The position numbers and the translations under genes are program-made. Of a stretch of 64,000 bases of DNA, positions 32,230 to 46,500 are shown one piece after another (the stretch's first letter is position 1; every line of letters begins with the position of its first letter). The stretch spans positions 14,717,154 to 14,781,153 of the forward strand of contig JACDQD010000002.1 in NCBI GenBank assembly GCA_019843655.1, given 5' to 3'. This DNA is from Lethocerus indicus. Lineage: Eukaryota > Arthropoda > Insecta > Hemiptera > Belostomatidae. The notes below the pieces were generated by a model that did no database searches, was not told the origin of the DNA, and was given only the letters and a program-made list of their open reading frames with translations.

Positions 32230-35200
32230 TTCTGCACTGAAATATAATAATTAGTTTAGTTATTACTATGAATGCCGTAGAATAATAAAGATCAATGAAT
32301 ATAGCATAAACATTGATCTGAACTTTTGAAATATATCCTTTCGTAAAGTATTTTTTTCAATATTTCTTATCTATTTATTATTTATAAAATGAAGAACATT
32401 ATCGACATGCTGGCACAATATTACTGCAAAGGAAAGTACTTGATTGAGTATCATCAATCTTGAAGCGATCACCGATTTGTTTAAACCCCCAAATTTGTGT
32501 ATAAAGTGTGTACAATCATACATTTATTCTACTACTGTAGCAGTAAAATTAAGTAATTTTGTAGTACCATAAATTAAATGTGAAAAGCCTCCTAATGTTA
32601 ATAAATGTTTAAGGATAATTTATAACCAATACTTTTCATTCTGCCATATTATTTTGACTATTTGTTAATCAGATATATCAAACCTATTTAAATCTAATAA
32701 ACAAAATTCCAATGTAATTAGATTTCATAATGACCTGCATACTTTCCCCATTCATACATTAAAAACCAATCTCCAAACATAAACTAATCAAAAATTTCAA
32801 TGACCCATTGTGCTTCATTATTATTCAAATGTAATTTTGTATATCTGTCCTATAATGGAGGAAAAACATGTTGATACAAATAAATACACAATGGTATACC
32901 ACTAAACAAACATTTCACTATACGAACTTGGTCGTGTACTGACTTTAGTCCCAATATACAAACTGTTTTTCTGTTGTTTCATGTACAGAAGTAAAAAATT
33001 AATAAAAATTAAAATAATAAATAAACGCTTGCCAAAACAGAGAACACATAAGCAAACAATATAAAAATAAATATCTCTATTTTCAAAGATCAAACCGGCT
33101 CCAAATGAACTGCCCTTTCTCTGCAATGATGACTAACACTCTTACTTAGAAATGTTTGTCCCACTCAACCGTCTCATCATATTTGTTTTCCTTGTTTTGA
33201 TCATTTTTTTGTCCTGGAATGGATTAAAATGTTTCCCACATAAACCTATGGGAAAAGGTGCTTTGCTATATGAACTTTTCGCTACATAAACACCATTCCG
33301 GAATGGATTGAGTTCGTACAGCAAGGCGACACTGTATATAGACAGGAATAGAAACATAAAGCACAGTGACATAAAAGAAGTAATATAAATTAAAATTTGT
33401 AATAATACACATTAACAAAGCAGTTTATTTAACTATTTTGATGTATTATCACATATGATATATATATATATATATATATAAAGGTATATATAAAAACCTA
33501 TATAACAAACGGGTAATTATCATCCTCAATAATTGATTTAAAAAATATATTTACTTTTATACTTTATATATTAATAATATTTTTTTCAACACTTTATAAA
33601 TATTAACATTTGCCACTAATCTTTAAGGCTATGGTCACACTAGTGACAATACTGGTGGTAATTAATAATGAACTAAACTTATATTACAAAATAGCGCAGA
33701 ACAGAAATAATATGTCATTACAACATACCACTACTGGCATATGAGAGATTATCCCAAATATTTCTAATGCCTAAATAAGGGTTCAAAATGGGAGATTTGT
33801 TGAAAATAAATATTACTTAATGGATGAAATTTTAAGTATTTATCATTATTTAATGGATGAAATTTTTATATTGGCAGTATAAAATTTAATTAAATAAAAA
33901 TTTAAAATTGTATCAGGCCTACTTATATAAACAGCCTGTTAATATAGAAATTAATTGAATTCACTTAAATGAAGTGTCACTCGAAGAAATGATTTTAAAA
34001 ATCAAAATACCTTTCTTCATCATCATCATCATCATCGTCATCATACAAATTAAACATAGTTCACCAACCAATCTACAAACACTGATCCGTTGGCCAAAGT
34101 AAGCCTTCTGAAATAATTTTAATCACAACAAACTTGAGGAAACCCAGGGGTTTCTACGTATTCTGAGAAGGTGTTCATTGTGTTCAATGTACTGTAAAAA
34201 AGTTATTAAAAATGTCACTTGACCACTGCCTCGATTACATATTGAAAACAATATAATAAGTCATACTTTTGTTAAGCATTTTGGTCAATCTACATAAACT
34301 CTCATTGTTAAAAAAAATAAAAGCTATTTGTGAATGGACTTGACAAATGAGAATTTTCAAAAGGAAGGTTAAGAATTTTAAAATAAAATTTAAATATAAA
34401 GGAAGCAGTGAATGTATATTTATTAAAATGGGGAAAAACTCATGATCAAGTAACAAATATAATAAAATTCTTTAAATTAAAAAAGAATGTTTCAATATGG
34501 CATATGTTTAAAGGAGTTAACAGTGAAAAACTAAAATATACAAAATGATTTGTTGATGTACCCTCACCAAAACACATGTCCAATTTTTTTAACACACGGT
34601 TAACAAAAATTGAATATTGAAACTGTATAATTTTAAAATGTTTATCTGCTGAACAAACTGTTATTTATTAAATTATGATTATAACTGAAGTAAAACATTT
34701 TTTACAGGCTGTAAAAATGGGGTATGTTAAAATATGGCAGATTATAATTGAAACTTTCCTATATAAACAGATTTTTTAAAAATGGTGTAATATTATAATG
34801 CACCATTCTATAAGGACAATGTTTAATTTAGAATTTTAGCCAAGTACATAAAGGATGCCAAATAAAATGACATATTGTTAAAAGAGTTAAGTTTAATGTT
34901 GTAACTTTAATGTTGCCTCATTGATTATGTGCAACATGAAAGAATAACTAGATTGACCAAATCTGTATACCAATAAAGCAATTTTTAACACCTTAAGTAT
35001 CCCACCCCTCATGTTTTAGTGTTGTAAGAAAAAAGAACTTTAACAGGATAATTATGGAGTATACTAATAACTCCAATAACTAAACTCTAAGGATGTGAAG
35101 CATATTGTGGATAACACACACATAACAAAATATCAAATATAAATACTGAATAGCACCCATTTCTACAGTTAAATATTGTATTAACAAAATAACAATAAGA

Positions 35201-36999
35201 AATATCTTTACTGAATGTAAATTGATCAAAAGGGTTAGAAGAGACTAGAAGTACTGTCAATAGTAGTTTTCTTATAACAATGAAACTGCTATAAAAATTA
35301 AATTCAGATAATAGGCATTACCTCGAACTTTCTTCCAACAATATAGACCATGTTCAAACAATGACTACAGCATTTTAACTCCTTCAGACAAAATAATGTG
35401 CTCTCAGAATCAACATCTATAATATAAAAGAAACAATTATTAAGGCTAAACTGAATATAGAAGTTGCCTTAAGTGGCATATAATTCACAATGTTCCTTGC
35501 TTTATGTTTAATTTTTATAAAATGAATATCAAATATTTTAAAAATATAATTGTAAATTATGTAGTTTTGAATTTTAACTGTGTAACAAATATTCATACAA
35601 TTTTTGGCTTTACAGGAATATACCCAAGCAGAAATATTTTGCGAACAGCTAATATTATACCTACAATTATATCATCTGAAAGACTTCCTACTTCTGGCTA
35701 CATAATAGGTGAAAATGTTGAGACCATAGGCTCAACAAAACGATAATATATTTATGTTACTAATAACATGTTGGACAACAATGAAATTAAGGCTGGTTTG
35801 GACAACATCTATATCGAAATTACCATAAAGACAGATCGTAGGAAAAACCTATTAGCTGTTCCTACCATTGTATTGGGCAATGACAGCAATTAAGATTCCC
35901 TTCAATTAATACATAAATAGAATCAAATAATTGACCTTAATACAAAATCATTATCTTATTCATAGAAATACTATTCTCCCAACGCCCCATATTAGTAATC
36001 CCCCTTTGAAAATAGTAATAAAATTTAAATGCACACTATTTTTACAGATACAGCACTACTTTTATAATTAGTCATACTTCAACAGATATAACAAGTGCCA
36101 ATCCATGTTGGATAAAACTGAATTTTATTAATTTATTTATGTAACCTTCTATAAAAAGTACTTTCACAAAAACTTTCTCTTAGACTTTGAGAGTCAACAA
36201 AACAGCAAACAAAACATAATTACCTTTAACTGACTAGTTTTTCACATTCCAAAACTAGTATTTCTTATAATGGATGATGGATAAAAACACTTGAGAGTAA
36301 CGAAGTGGGCGAAAACACAAGAAAGTATACTTTATTATTCAATAATTAATTATTATAACATCAAAACCTCGAGCCGTCAAGAATTCCTTAACAACCTTTA
36401 ACTTTAAAATTTACAATAACAATTAAAGTGTGGTTTCTTCATATGAACAGTTTGTCTTAATCAGTTTGATTAATATATGCCCTAACCACTTAAGTACATA
36501 GCAGATTAATAATTCGTGGAAATTAAGTGAATAGTGAGCATTTAATAACTGTTCTATTCACATCACTTAACCCTGGCAGTATTCTGAAAAAATTACATTG
36601 AGGAACAATAGCCCAAAGTCTGAAGAAAAAAAATACTTTCTCCGAAACAAGAACTTGCATTAACGCTACACTTAAAAGCAAAATTAGATTAATCGGATTC
36701 ACAACACTGAACCGAATTTCCACGCTGCACCGCTACTACGTTTTATAAAAGAAAATTTAACGAGGGGAAAAAAGGAAATTCACGGCAAAGTCATAAGCTT
36801 GCGTTTCTGGCCCACTAAAAAACTATACGTTCAGGTGTACATATTCTATCATCTAACAGTTTACTGTAGTATGATTTAACTAAACAAATTTCAATAACAA
36901 ACAACTACATAATACACTTCCATAACCAACAACTCACAACCCCCATTTCCAATATGGCGTGTCTGAGTTACTTCATAACATGGTTATGAAAAATATTGA
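32230..36999 (-). other. 5' region of poly(A) polymerase
   Basis: The first coding exon begins at a splice acceptor (32236, ttcag|tgcag), so at least one 5' exon lies upstream. Candidates are 34011-34109 (acceptor attatttcag, donor gtattt) and 35322-35416 (acceptor ttatag, donor gtaatg). An aatatggcg (YY1/pho-like) motif at 36951-36959 marks a possible promoter near 36.95 kb. A (TA)n tract sits at 31846-31892, another at ~33460-33481. The 66-residue ORF at 36523-36723 (-) looks hydrophobic at its N-terminus but has no recognisable homology. Confidence 0.4.
34011..34057 (-). CDS. Candidate alternative first coding exon of poly(A) polymerase
   Basis: An ATG at 34057, preceded by an in-frame stop, opens MFNLY followed by eight Asp and two Glu, then a donor (ag|gtattt). 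Joined to the acceptor at 32236 it continues in frame through Ser-Ala-Glu into the usual MWTSQ start. The result would be an 18-residue acidic extension. Splice signals are reasonable and the phase fits, but a cat-repeat on the plus strand can create an Asp run by chance, so this may only be 5'UTR. Confidence 0.3.
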
Positions 37000-39845
37000 A
37001 AATTAAAATGAGCTTACATGGTAAAAAAATTAGGAATAATTTCATTTAACCGAAATATGTTTAAGATATTTTTCAATAAAAGTTTACTGAAGATTTTACT
37101 GTTTCATGTCAAGTACTCCGAACAATAAGCTAAAATATGAAGCGGTATTTTTGAATTCAATTTAAATCATTGGAAGTATTATATTAGTGCAATTCACTTT
37201 TATTAAATCTTCTATTGTTCATGAATATTGTACAAAAGAAATCGCGAATTGTTCTATCAATAAATAGCTTATTTATTCCGCACCTTGATATTTTAACCAT
37301 AGCATAAAACAAAATTCTATAGCAAACAACGAATTTATGAAAATTATTGATAGAGGTATCCATGCAAAGCACCATCCAAACTATTATGGATGGCGTTATT
37401 TATTTATTCTCCAGGGAAGATACATTTTTACAATGAGCATGTATGTAGCCACATGAGGAAGAACAGGACAATGCCTTGTTGTATAATTAAAAAACCATTG
37501 AAACATTTTTTAATTCATAATACCTATAACCAAATAATGTAGTATAAACTATCAGCCTTACTTCTTATAATCATTAATATATTCTCTCAATAGTGTATTC
37601 TCTCAATATAATGGAGTATACATAAATGCTGTCCTTATTCAGCAAACGCATCCTTGTTTCTTATATTCTCAGATTTTCATTAATGTTTTAGTAATATAAA
37701 TAATTAATACTCCTGCGGTTAACCAGTGGCTTCATATTGTAAGCCATTGACAATAACTCCAGCTCCAATGTTTGCTGCTTTTAACCCTTATCTTAATTAA
37801 TTCTCTAGCCTTTTTAAGTAAAGGAATATAACCCTTCCTGGGTCCACTTCTATTTGTAAAAATACAGTTACAAGTGTAGCTGAAACATGCACTTCATACT
37901 TTTGGCAACTTAATTACCTACAAAACTCTATCTAAATAACTCTTTACATTGCTGTATGTGTTCTGTGAGAAATAGTGCCTATATTACACACAATTCTTAT
38001 AAATACATACTACATTTATAAATTGAGAAAAACATTATTAAATATGCATATATTAAATTGTATAAACTGTTTTACTAAATATTTTTGTTTTCTCTTATTT
38101 GTGACATATACACAATTTCTTAATTTATTATAAACTATAAATTAGGGTATTGTGTATATATTTTTGTTGCTGAGATTTAATGGCAAAACCAATTTCACCA
38201 TTTTATTTTTGATAGTAGTTAACTAATGGTGTTTTTATCAACAATTCCATAATCCTTATCTCTCACTTTATCAGATCAGTATCAAAAAGATGTTGCAAAA
38301 TATCTGAATAAACTATTTGTCATTCTACAATATATCAAGTTCATTACTCAATAGCATATTCTGATCAGTTATAGTTCAATTAGTATGAATTTCAGTGTAA
38401 CATCAACAATATGTAAATCAACATTTTCAGAACAGAGTGTATAAACAGAAACGTTTATTGGCTAGAATGCTAATACTGTATCAGAAAACAATTGAAGGTC
38501 GTTGTCCTTAAACTTAATATATAATTTTAAATCCATCAAACTTTTTTTTGGCACAGTTTTGAATCTTAGAAAAATGTTCTACTATAGCAAGTAAACTATT
38601 CCATCACATTTTAAATTACAGGCAGAACAAAAGTACATTTATTGGTAACAATTTGTGGCTAACCCTCCTAGTTTACTATCATTACAATCCCTGGTTCTTA
38701 TTTACACGATATATACAATGCCTACATCATCACTCTTCAACTTTCACTTCTTTATTCGGTGTGTAAAATGACATCTATATTTTGTAATTTCTATATGAGT
38801 TTATAACACAGTTAATGTAATAATCTCATGGCAACAATTGAATCTCATTACTTACAAAATAAATTCATATTGTTTGCCTATTTTAAAAAAGGGAAGTATT
38901 ATTCTTAAGTTGGCTAACTTTAAACAACTATAGTAAATATCACACCCATGAATATGTATAAGGGTTTACTAAGGACCAAATTCATTATTTATATAATTTG
39001 AAATGTATACTTTTTAATAGGAGGTATTCTGAATATTAATAATTAAGAATTATTTTGTCTATTCTTATATTTACATAAAACCATTATTTAACATAAGGAA
39101 TTTTTCATAAGATAAAATATATTTCAAAGTGACAATACAGTAAAGTGAAAATCATTTTTGTAGTGGCTTATTCTGTTAAATTGTTTTGACTTATAAACTA
39201 TTTTCAGAACCATCAATTTAATCCATACCTTAATATGAAATTTGAATCAAAATTTGACATATAAATAGGATTATGAAGGTATGTGCAATATATGGATCAA
39301 GTATGGATCAGAGCTAATCCTTTAGGCTAATTCAAGTAAAGTCTGAGACTCTATTCAATTTTATCAGGGACCAGATGAATTGAATTTTCATGCTTATTAT
39401 GGAGTTGCAATAAATGGGGTAAATGATGACAGCAGAAGAAATGAATCACACAATATAACTTTCATTTTTTATTATTTATATATATATATATATATTTGTA
39501 CAAATTCACTTAAATTTTATGACAGCTCTAGTCATTTAGTTTGTCCTCTTATTTAAAGCAAAATAAAATTAAAATTCAAAATAAAACCAGTAAATAAATT
39601 ATACAAAACTTTATTTACTGCTATTAACACTGGTTCACCGGTTAACATATTAAGAAATTCTGTAACAGGAAGAAATAAGAATATTTTTAAATGAGTTCAC
39701 TCTTTGCTCTTAATTACATTAATTTTAATTTGATGTATAATTGACTTGAAATTTACCATTAAAAACTTTCAGATTGAAAAATGTTTACATTTCTTTTTTA
39801 TGTTTCAAATCACAACCCCTTTTGTGATTACATCATTTGGAAAAC
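37000..39845. other. Intergenic DNA and RyR 3'UTR
   Basis: Very AT-rich. It contains the decayed poly(A) polymerase exon copy (37830-38000), a short (TA)n tract at ~39478-39495, and whatever 3'UTR RyR uses below 39846. Minus-strand AATAAA hexamers (TTTATT) occur near 39470 and 39611, the latter 230 nt after the RyR stop. Confidence 0.45.
37830..38000 (-). pseudogene. Decayed copy of poly(A) polymerase exon 5
   Basis: Positions ~37866-37884 repeat ttacaagtgtagctg from exon 5 (29029-29044), then further blocks match in order: tggcaac, a 36-nt stretch ending ttacattgctgta (about 29 of 36 identical), and the flanking intron sequence atattac(a)cacaat. The match spans the exon-intron border, so this is a genomic duplication, not a processed copy. 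Gaps and substitutions destroy the reading frame. It lies on the same strand, 8.9 kb upstream of the original exon. Other poly(A) polymerase exons were not found nearby. Confidence 0.7.
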
Positions 39846-42800
39846 TTATCCTCCTCCTCCACCCAATTCATCTTCATACTGTTTACGGAAGCAATCACCA
39901 ACAGGGAAGAAATCCCAACATCGCTGTTGGTACATGTTCCAAACGTATGTTTCTTGACCTGTATACTCTGTATCTGGTTTATTGATAAGATGCATTAGGA
40001 AGAACCTGTATGTCAGAAAATTGTTTATATTAAATATAAAGTATTATCTATATTATAATCATATTTTAAAACAGCATTGGATTCATTCGGCATAATAAAT
40101 TATTCTAACTTACATGTAGTTTGCTAAATTATGTTCTTGAGCTACATGTGTATCAAAACCATGTGGAACTTTATCAAAATAATCTTTCCCTATTCCACAT
40201 ATGAAGCAATTAGATTCCATATCTTCTTTCACACTTTCAAGTTGGTCTCTCAGCTCACCAAAGGCATCAATGATCAAACCTGGTTAAATACAGATGGAAT
40301 AAAATATTAATATAAGTTGTTCCATTTTATTCTGGGATAGATAATAAATAAAAAAGTAATACATATTTTAGACTTCATGTGTTTCTATCTCCTCTCGGTG
40401 GTTTGGTCTTTCGACCGGTTTCGGTTGCTCGCCTTCTTCAGTGGCGGTGTTAGTCACTTAGGATGTTTCTTGGGCATCCTCACTGCACTGTCACTATCAC
40501 TTGTACTGTGGTGGTTGTCTGTCGTGTGTATATGTCTTGTTATTGACATATACGTGTCTTGTTATTGTGTTTTTGGGCGATGTTGTTTGTCTTCTTTGTG
40601 TTGAGGGGGATTATGTCGGATTGTTGGTCAAAAAGGGGGGAAGGCGGTTGGGCGGGTGAGGTTCTTTAGTAGGTATCCTACTCTTATTTCCGATCCTAAG
40701 TTTTTCTGTTGATCCAAAATGTATGGAAAAAAGTTTTAGTAATCTAGTTAATCGGTGCAAGTGCAAGTGAGGATGCCCAAAAGCAACCTAAGTGCTAACG
40801 AGACCAACATCGCTACTGAAAATGGCGAGCAGCCGAAACCGGTCTAGCAAAAGACCAAACCAGCGAGAGGAGACAGAAACCCACAAAATTACAGGATTCC
40901 AAACCATCGCAAATCACAAAAGGTATTCTAAACAAATACATATTTCTCACACTCAATTTTAATAGTAATAAATAAATAAACTGCGACCAATTATTTCTTA
41001 CAAGTTCACTACTTCACATTGTCAATTGATTAAGTGCTGTGAGAGTGATATTTATTACCTTGAATGATAGCCAGCAAAATGACAATAACAAAGAAGAAGA
41101 AAGTGATATCAAATAGAATCCTGTACACTTCATATTCATCCCCATCTGGTGGTTCAATTTCATCACCTATTCCACCACCAGCTCTCACTCCTTTGTACAA
41201 GTGGAATACAAAACACTAAAAACAAATAAATTACAATTTAGAGGCGTATTATATATTTATATAGTACTGTATCCAATAAAACGTAACATTTCTTGAACAC
41301 AAAATTATCCCTTAACATGTTCTTATTCATATTAATTATTACAAGCAGGTTACTGAGGTACTTACAGTTAACATATCATGGCATTTTTTATCTACTTCTT
41401 CATCTTCTTCTTGGACATAGAATTTTCGGAAGAAATTGAATGCTATTACAGTATAGATGTATACTATAATTGTCAGTAGCATCACTGTTAATACAAGCTA
41501 AAGAGATAACAACAAAGTATTATTTAATCATAAATAGAAATGAATAAATCCAGTAATAGAGTGCACTAGAGTAACACACTATATAAAATTACAACTAACC
41601 TGTTTTCCATTGTGAGTTACTGATTGCAAGATAGTCCTGAGTGTTTTGAAACCCACAGCAACATCAAGCAAATGAGCAGCAAAGAAAAAATTGTTAAAAT
41701 TGCCAAGTATAGAGAAAATGAAATACCACAGACTGTACAAGAAAGCCTGCAACAAAGATTCAAAATAAAGAACAACTTCTCAATTCCTTGATACATTATA
41801 GAATAACATCAATCATTAGAAAAAAAGATGTAATTACATTATCTGTAATGGTAACACCAGCCTTCCAAATTTGATACCGCCAATCAATGTTGAGAACACT
41901 GTAAATATATTAACTTATTATGTTGCTAAGCTTAAATAAGAAATATTATAACATAAAAATAAAAATTGTAATTACATTATATAAACACCACACATACATT
42001 AATATCATAAAATACATTTAATTATAATATTAAGAATGTCTCTAACTTACAAATGCACTAGACCTGAACCTTCTTCTGTATCTTGAGCACTGAATGATGT
42101 TTTCTCCATACCCAGCAAGTTACTGATTGAATCAAAGTCATATGTCTCACTGTATTTCTGCCGAACCTTTTTCTTCACAAACTTATCCCAATAGTTGACA
42201 GGAAATGACCTGATATAGAAGTGCACAAAATAATAAAGTCATGTATAATCTGTTTCTATGTATTAATTTACATATTGTGTCATTAATGAAACAAGAAGTT
42301 CCTACTTACTTATATTATATATCAATAAATTAATTTTTGATTTAATAAGGGTTACATTTACATTACTACAAACTAAATAATTATTCAACAACTGGAATAA
42401 ATATGGTAAATTTCGGCCTAAGACAGCAAGCTATTTCTACAGCTTTCCATATTATAACAAAATAGTAGCTAAGTTCAAATTACTTCGCTGAAATGACTAG
42501 CTTATCCCAATGAGACTTTATGTCATCATCTTCTGGCTGCTCTGCAATGTATAAACCATCAAATTCAAGACGACGTGCTATTTCCTTTTCCCTTTTAAAT
42601 ATAGCTAAAGGAACCTGTAAAAGTGTATTTTAATTAACATAAATATTTTTATAATATGCAGATCAAGATTTCAAATACAATTAATTCAATAATCTTCAGT
42701 TCATCAATATTATCAATTAATCAACTCAGTTGCATTTTAATCTGAACCTGACAGACATAATTTGTGATACAATCAAGACATTAATAATCCCTGAAAAAGT

Positions 42801-43561
42801 TGGTGCTGAACAATTAAATATATTTTACAAATTATTAGCAACATTGTAAGCAAGAAAAATACATTTTGTTTTATGATTTTTACAAGTTTTTTATTAACAT
42901 ATTCCTTAATAAAATATGGAATGCAAAATTTTGACTAAGTGCATAGATGTCTTAGTCATTAATTGTGTTTTAATAATCTTACTTTGAGATGGTAGTAAGC
43001 AACCAACATTGCCAATGAAACTAATGAATGTAAAAATGCAGCCAGACGAATAACATGAGTCATATAAAAGAAATCCTCATCAACATGAACAAGTTCTATG
43101 GGCTCATCTTCATCTTCTTCTCCACTTCCTCCACCACTAACATCTGCTCCAGCCTCACCACTTAGTTCTTCAAGCAAATCTTCACCGCTTCCACCACTAC
43201 CTCCATCATCATCATCATCTTCACCAAGAGTTGTTACCTAACAAACAAATATTAAATCAAATTTTCTTTAATGCTGAATTGTTCATTTTCGCTTGCAATT
43301 AACTTAATAAGTATAAAACTGTAAAATCAGTAGCAAATGTGATCGTTATGTATTCTACAATTATCAACTTGTATTAATCATTCCAAGATAATATACATTC
43401 AATTATATTTAATGTGTAGTGACCATAGTAATAATATATACCTTATAGAACAGAAGGATAAAATTGATGCAGAAAGCCAAAACAAGAGCAACATACTTGA
43501 GGTTATAGAAATTACGTGCCAAGAAGCTGACAGCTCGCTGAGTATAGCGACTGAAATCGAT
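39846..43561 (-). CDS. RyR: RyR exons: transmembrane pore and C-terminal domain
   Basis: Exons 43442-43561 (S1, [18 protein letters not shown]), 42983-43237 (acidic S1-S2 loop, then S2 [16 protein letters not shown]), 42484-42614, 42051-42209, 41838-41898, 41600-41746 (S3-S4 and linker, [15 protein letters not shown]), 41366-41497 (S5), 41059-41215 (pore loop and S6), 40114-40279, 39846-40005. The selectivity filter is GGGIGDEI and S6 is [20 protein letters not shown]. The C-terminal zinc site is intact: CFICGIG with FDTH and EHNLANYM. The stop lies after four Gly. Residues at the two positions known for diamide resistance in moths are Gly (41651-41653, wild type) and, by my alignment, Val at 43001-43003. 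Confidence 0.96.
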
Positions 43562-46500
43562 CTAGATAATAATAAAATGTCATTAATTTTCATAGTACAT
43601 AGTCAATTTATTGAGATATATTAACTTCCAGCACCTTAATATCTTTAACAATATAGAAAATTAAAACAATTTCTTTGGCGAAGTAATCAGTTGGTTCTAT
43701 CTTACATTTACATGCAAAATGAAGAATCTCATATATTGATTTGCAACACCAGTTATTCAGACAGAGAGCAGTTTTCATTTTCAAATGGGAATATATCTCC
43801 TTATATGCAACAATATCCGTATATGTATGTATGTACAGCCACACACTGATATACAACAATAAAGAAAGATACTGCACTCATATTACAGAAAATATTCTAA
43901 CATTTCCATCCATTGGTGAATGAACTTAAAATTTCTGATTTATTGAAGTACCTACCTAAAATTAAGAACTAAAGTCTTAGTGTAGGAATATAAAATATAT
44001 AATTTAATTACTATTTTGAAGAAAATATTGGAATTAAAATTTAGTTATGCATAAAATAATCAACATTATTTAGGGCCTAATAATTATATTCTTAAGGTTA
44101 TTGTTGCGATATTTTTATTGTTATAAAGACAAACTACAATACCTGAGTATACACATTAAGATGTGGAACTTTGATATATTACAGACAAACTTAGTTTATT
44201 TCATAAATATAGAAGAGAAATACCTGAGACACAGCTGATTGTTCAGTCACAACTTCCTGCTTTGACTCAGCTTCAACAGCAGCCATGACAGCCTCATGCT
44301 GGGCAGCTACTTCAGCTGTTGCAGCTGCTTCTTTACGGGCAGCTTCACCTCTATAAATAAAATTAATTCCGTTTTCATATGATTCTATCTCTGTAACTAC
44401 CTATAATTTTGTATAAGTAATATATTTTAAGGATAAATACAAATTACTAAATTCAGATTATAGACTAGGAAGTCCAATATATTCTCAATAATAATGAACA
44501 ATATAATAAATAAAAACTGCTTGCAATATACCAGTTATTTTTTAAAAATCTACAATGACTTTACATAATAAAAAAGTAATACAGTAATAATTAAAATAAG
44601 TAAGCCAACTAAATTTAGAATTTTACCCCAGAAGATCAGCTAAAGTAAGAGCAGGTTGTTGCTGGTCTTCTGCAGCTTCTGTTTTCTGGTGTTCTTCAGA
44701 CCCCTCTTCTGGTTTTTCTCCACTCTCATCACTTCCAACTCCAGAATTAGAGTTACCCTCAAGGCTTTTTTGCCTTTAATTGGAAAATTTTAAATTCATC
44801 AAGGCATTTCAATAAAAAATAAAGTACATATTAAGATAAAAACTTTAATGAACTAAGTACTCTGCTCTATATAAATTAATATGGAATCAGATTAAAAAAT
44901 TCTAAAATTATTTATTCACAATTATATACAATTAGTTAATTTAATAATAATTACTACTGACATATTTTCCTCTTTTGATGCTTCTATAGGAGGGCTTTCA
45001 TCTGCTGCAGGTAATGCAGAGATCATTCTTAATGGTTCAACTTTTTCTTCCTCTTTCACTTCACTCACAGGTTCATCAATGAGTGGACCTCTCATCAAAT
45101 ATAAAAGTATTCTACCAATGTATCTAAAAATAAAATTAATTAAGTGAATTTTATTACTTTAGTTTTTTAAATATGTGGATATTAAAATACCTCAGATACA
45201 TACCTCAATATAAGAGAGCAACCATATCCCGAATAATAAAATGCATAAAAGAATAATTTGAAGAAACCAACTAATAACTCCAGCACTGACATCTGTTGCA
45301 GTTCATTGATTTTACTTTTGATATTACTAGGTGAAAGCATTGAGAATACAAACGAGATGCTGTCTTTTGTTGCTTGCCAACCTCGCCTAAGTGGTGCTTG
45401 CCTAAAACATTGATTAAAAAATGACTGAAGGTATATGACAGAACATTAGATATCCTTTTAAGGTGTACGCTAAGATTTTGAGGGATATTCTTCATAAAAT
45501 GTAATATTTTTTTTAATGACATGTTAAATTACATATAACTGACCTTTCTTCATCTTCATCACCCATGTATGTATAAGATGTCTTTCGTTGTTTCCCACCA
45601 CCACCTCCAGAACCATCATCAACAGCCATCAATCCACTAGCATGAGTCATTTCAAAAATAGCATCTTCACAGAAATTTACAAATGCCTCTAGTTTTTCTT
45701 TATCTCCTCCTTCAGTTACAATTGAATAGAAAAATGCTCTTTTTGATTCCTGCAAAAAATCACACATAATTAAGGAATGCACACAAATTTTAAATACGTT
45801 TTTAATGTTATGTTACAAGCATTATAACAATACTTACTAATTTTGGAAATAAAATAAGATGATAAAATTTCCTTAAACTTAAAGAAAACAAAAAATTAAA
45901 TATTCATAATATATTTCTACTGCTGAGGATTACCTTGATCTGTGGTTTTTCCCATTGCTCAATGTTTGATTCTTTAATTTCAAAGTAAACTCTTTCAATT
46001 CGCTTGCTACTGCCCATAATTTCAATGCGGCCTAAGAAGCTTTCAAAATAATTGAGTACACTTCCAGCAGTTTCCAAAAATCGAGCAAGTCTAAAATAAC
46101 AATTAAAAACATAATATAAGCATTATTGGATTTTGTTTACATTTATTTATTTCAAAGTAGATATCTTCATTTACCTAGGTTCATTAGGCATATGTTCACT
46201 CAAGTTTGTTAGGAGGACAGCTAAATTAAAACCAATTTCTTTTGATGGTTCATGGAATCTGTCTGTAAAACCGACATAGTCAATCTTTCCATCGTGATTT
46301 GTCTCACAACATTGAAGCATGAAGTTGATTTCCTCTCTGAAATTATTTTATACATTTAAAATGTGAGAAAAATGACATTAAAGTTTGTTATATTTACAGT
46401 AATGATTAAAAGTGATACAAAAGATCAAAACATTAATACATACGGAGTGTAACTTTTTTGTTGCTCCATTTTTTCTTTGAAATCTTTTGGTGTAACCCAA

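Noticed and set aside
35322..35416. Minus-strand segment open for 31 codons (contains CCSHC) with splice-like borders
   Set aside because: As a coding exon it links to no known protein and does not continue in a sensible frame into poly(A) polymerase. Kept only as a possible 5'UTR exon.
36523..36723. 66-codon minus-strand ORF with a hydrophobic N-terminus resembling a signal peptide
   Set aside because: AT-rich DNA often yields hydrophobic peptides; no homology, no supporting exons, no regulatory signals.
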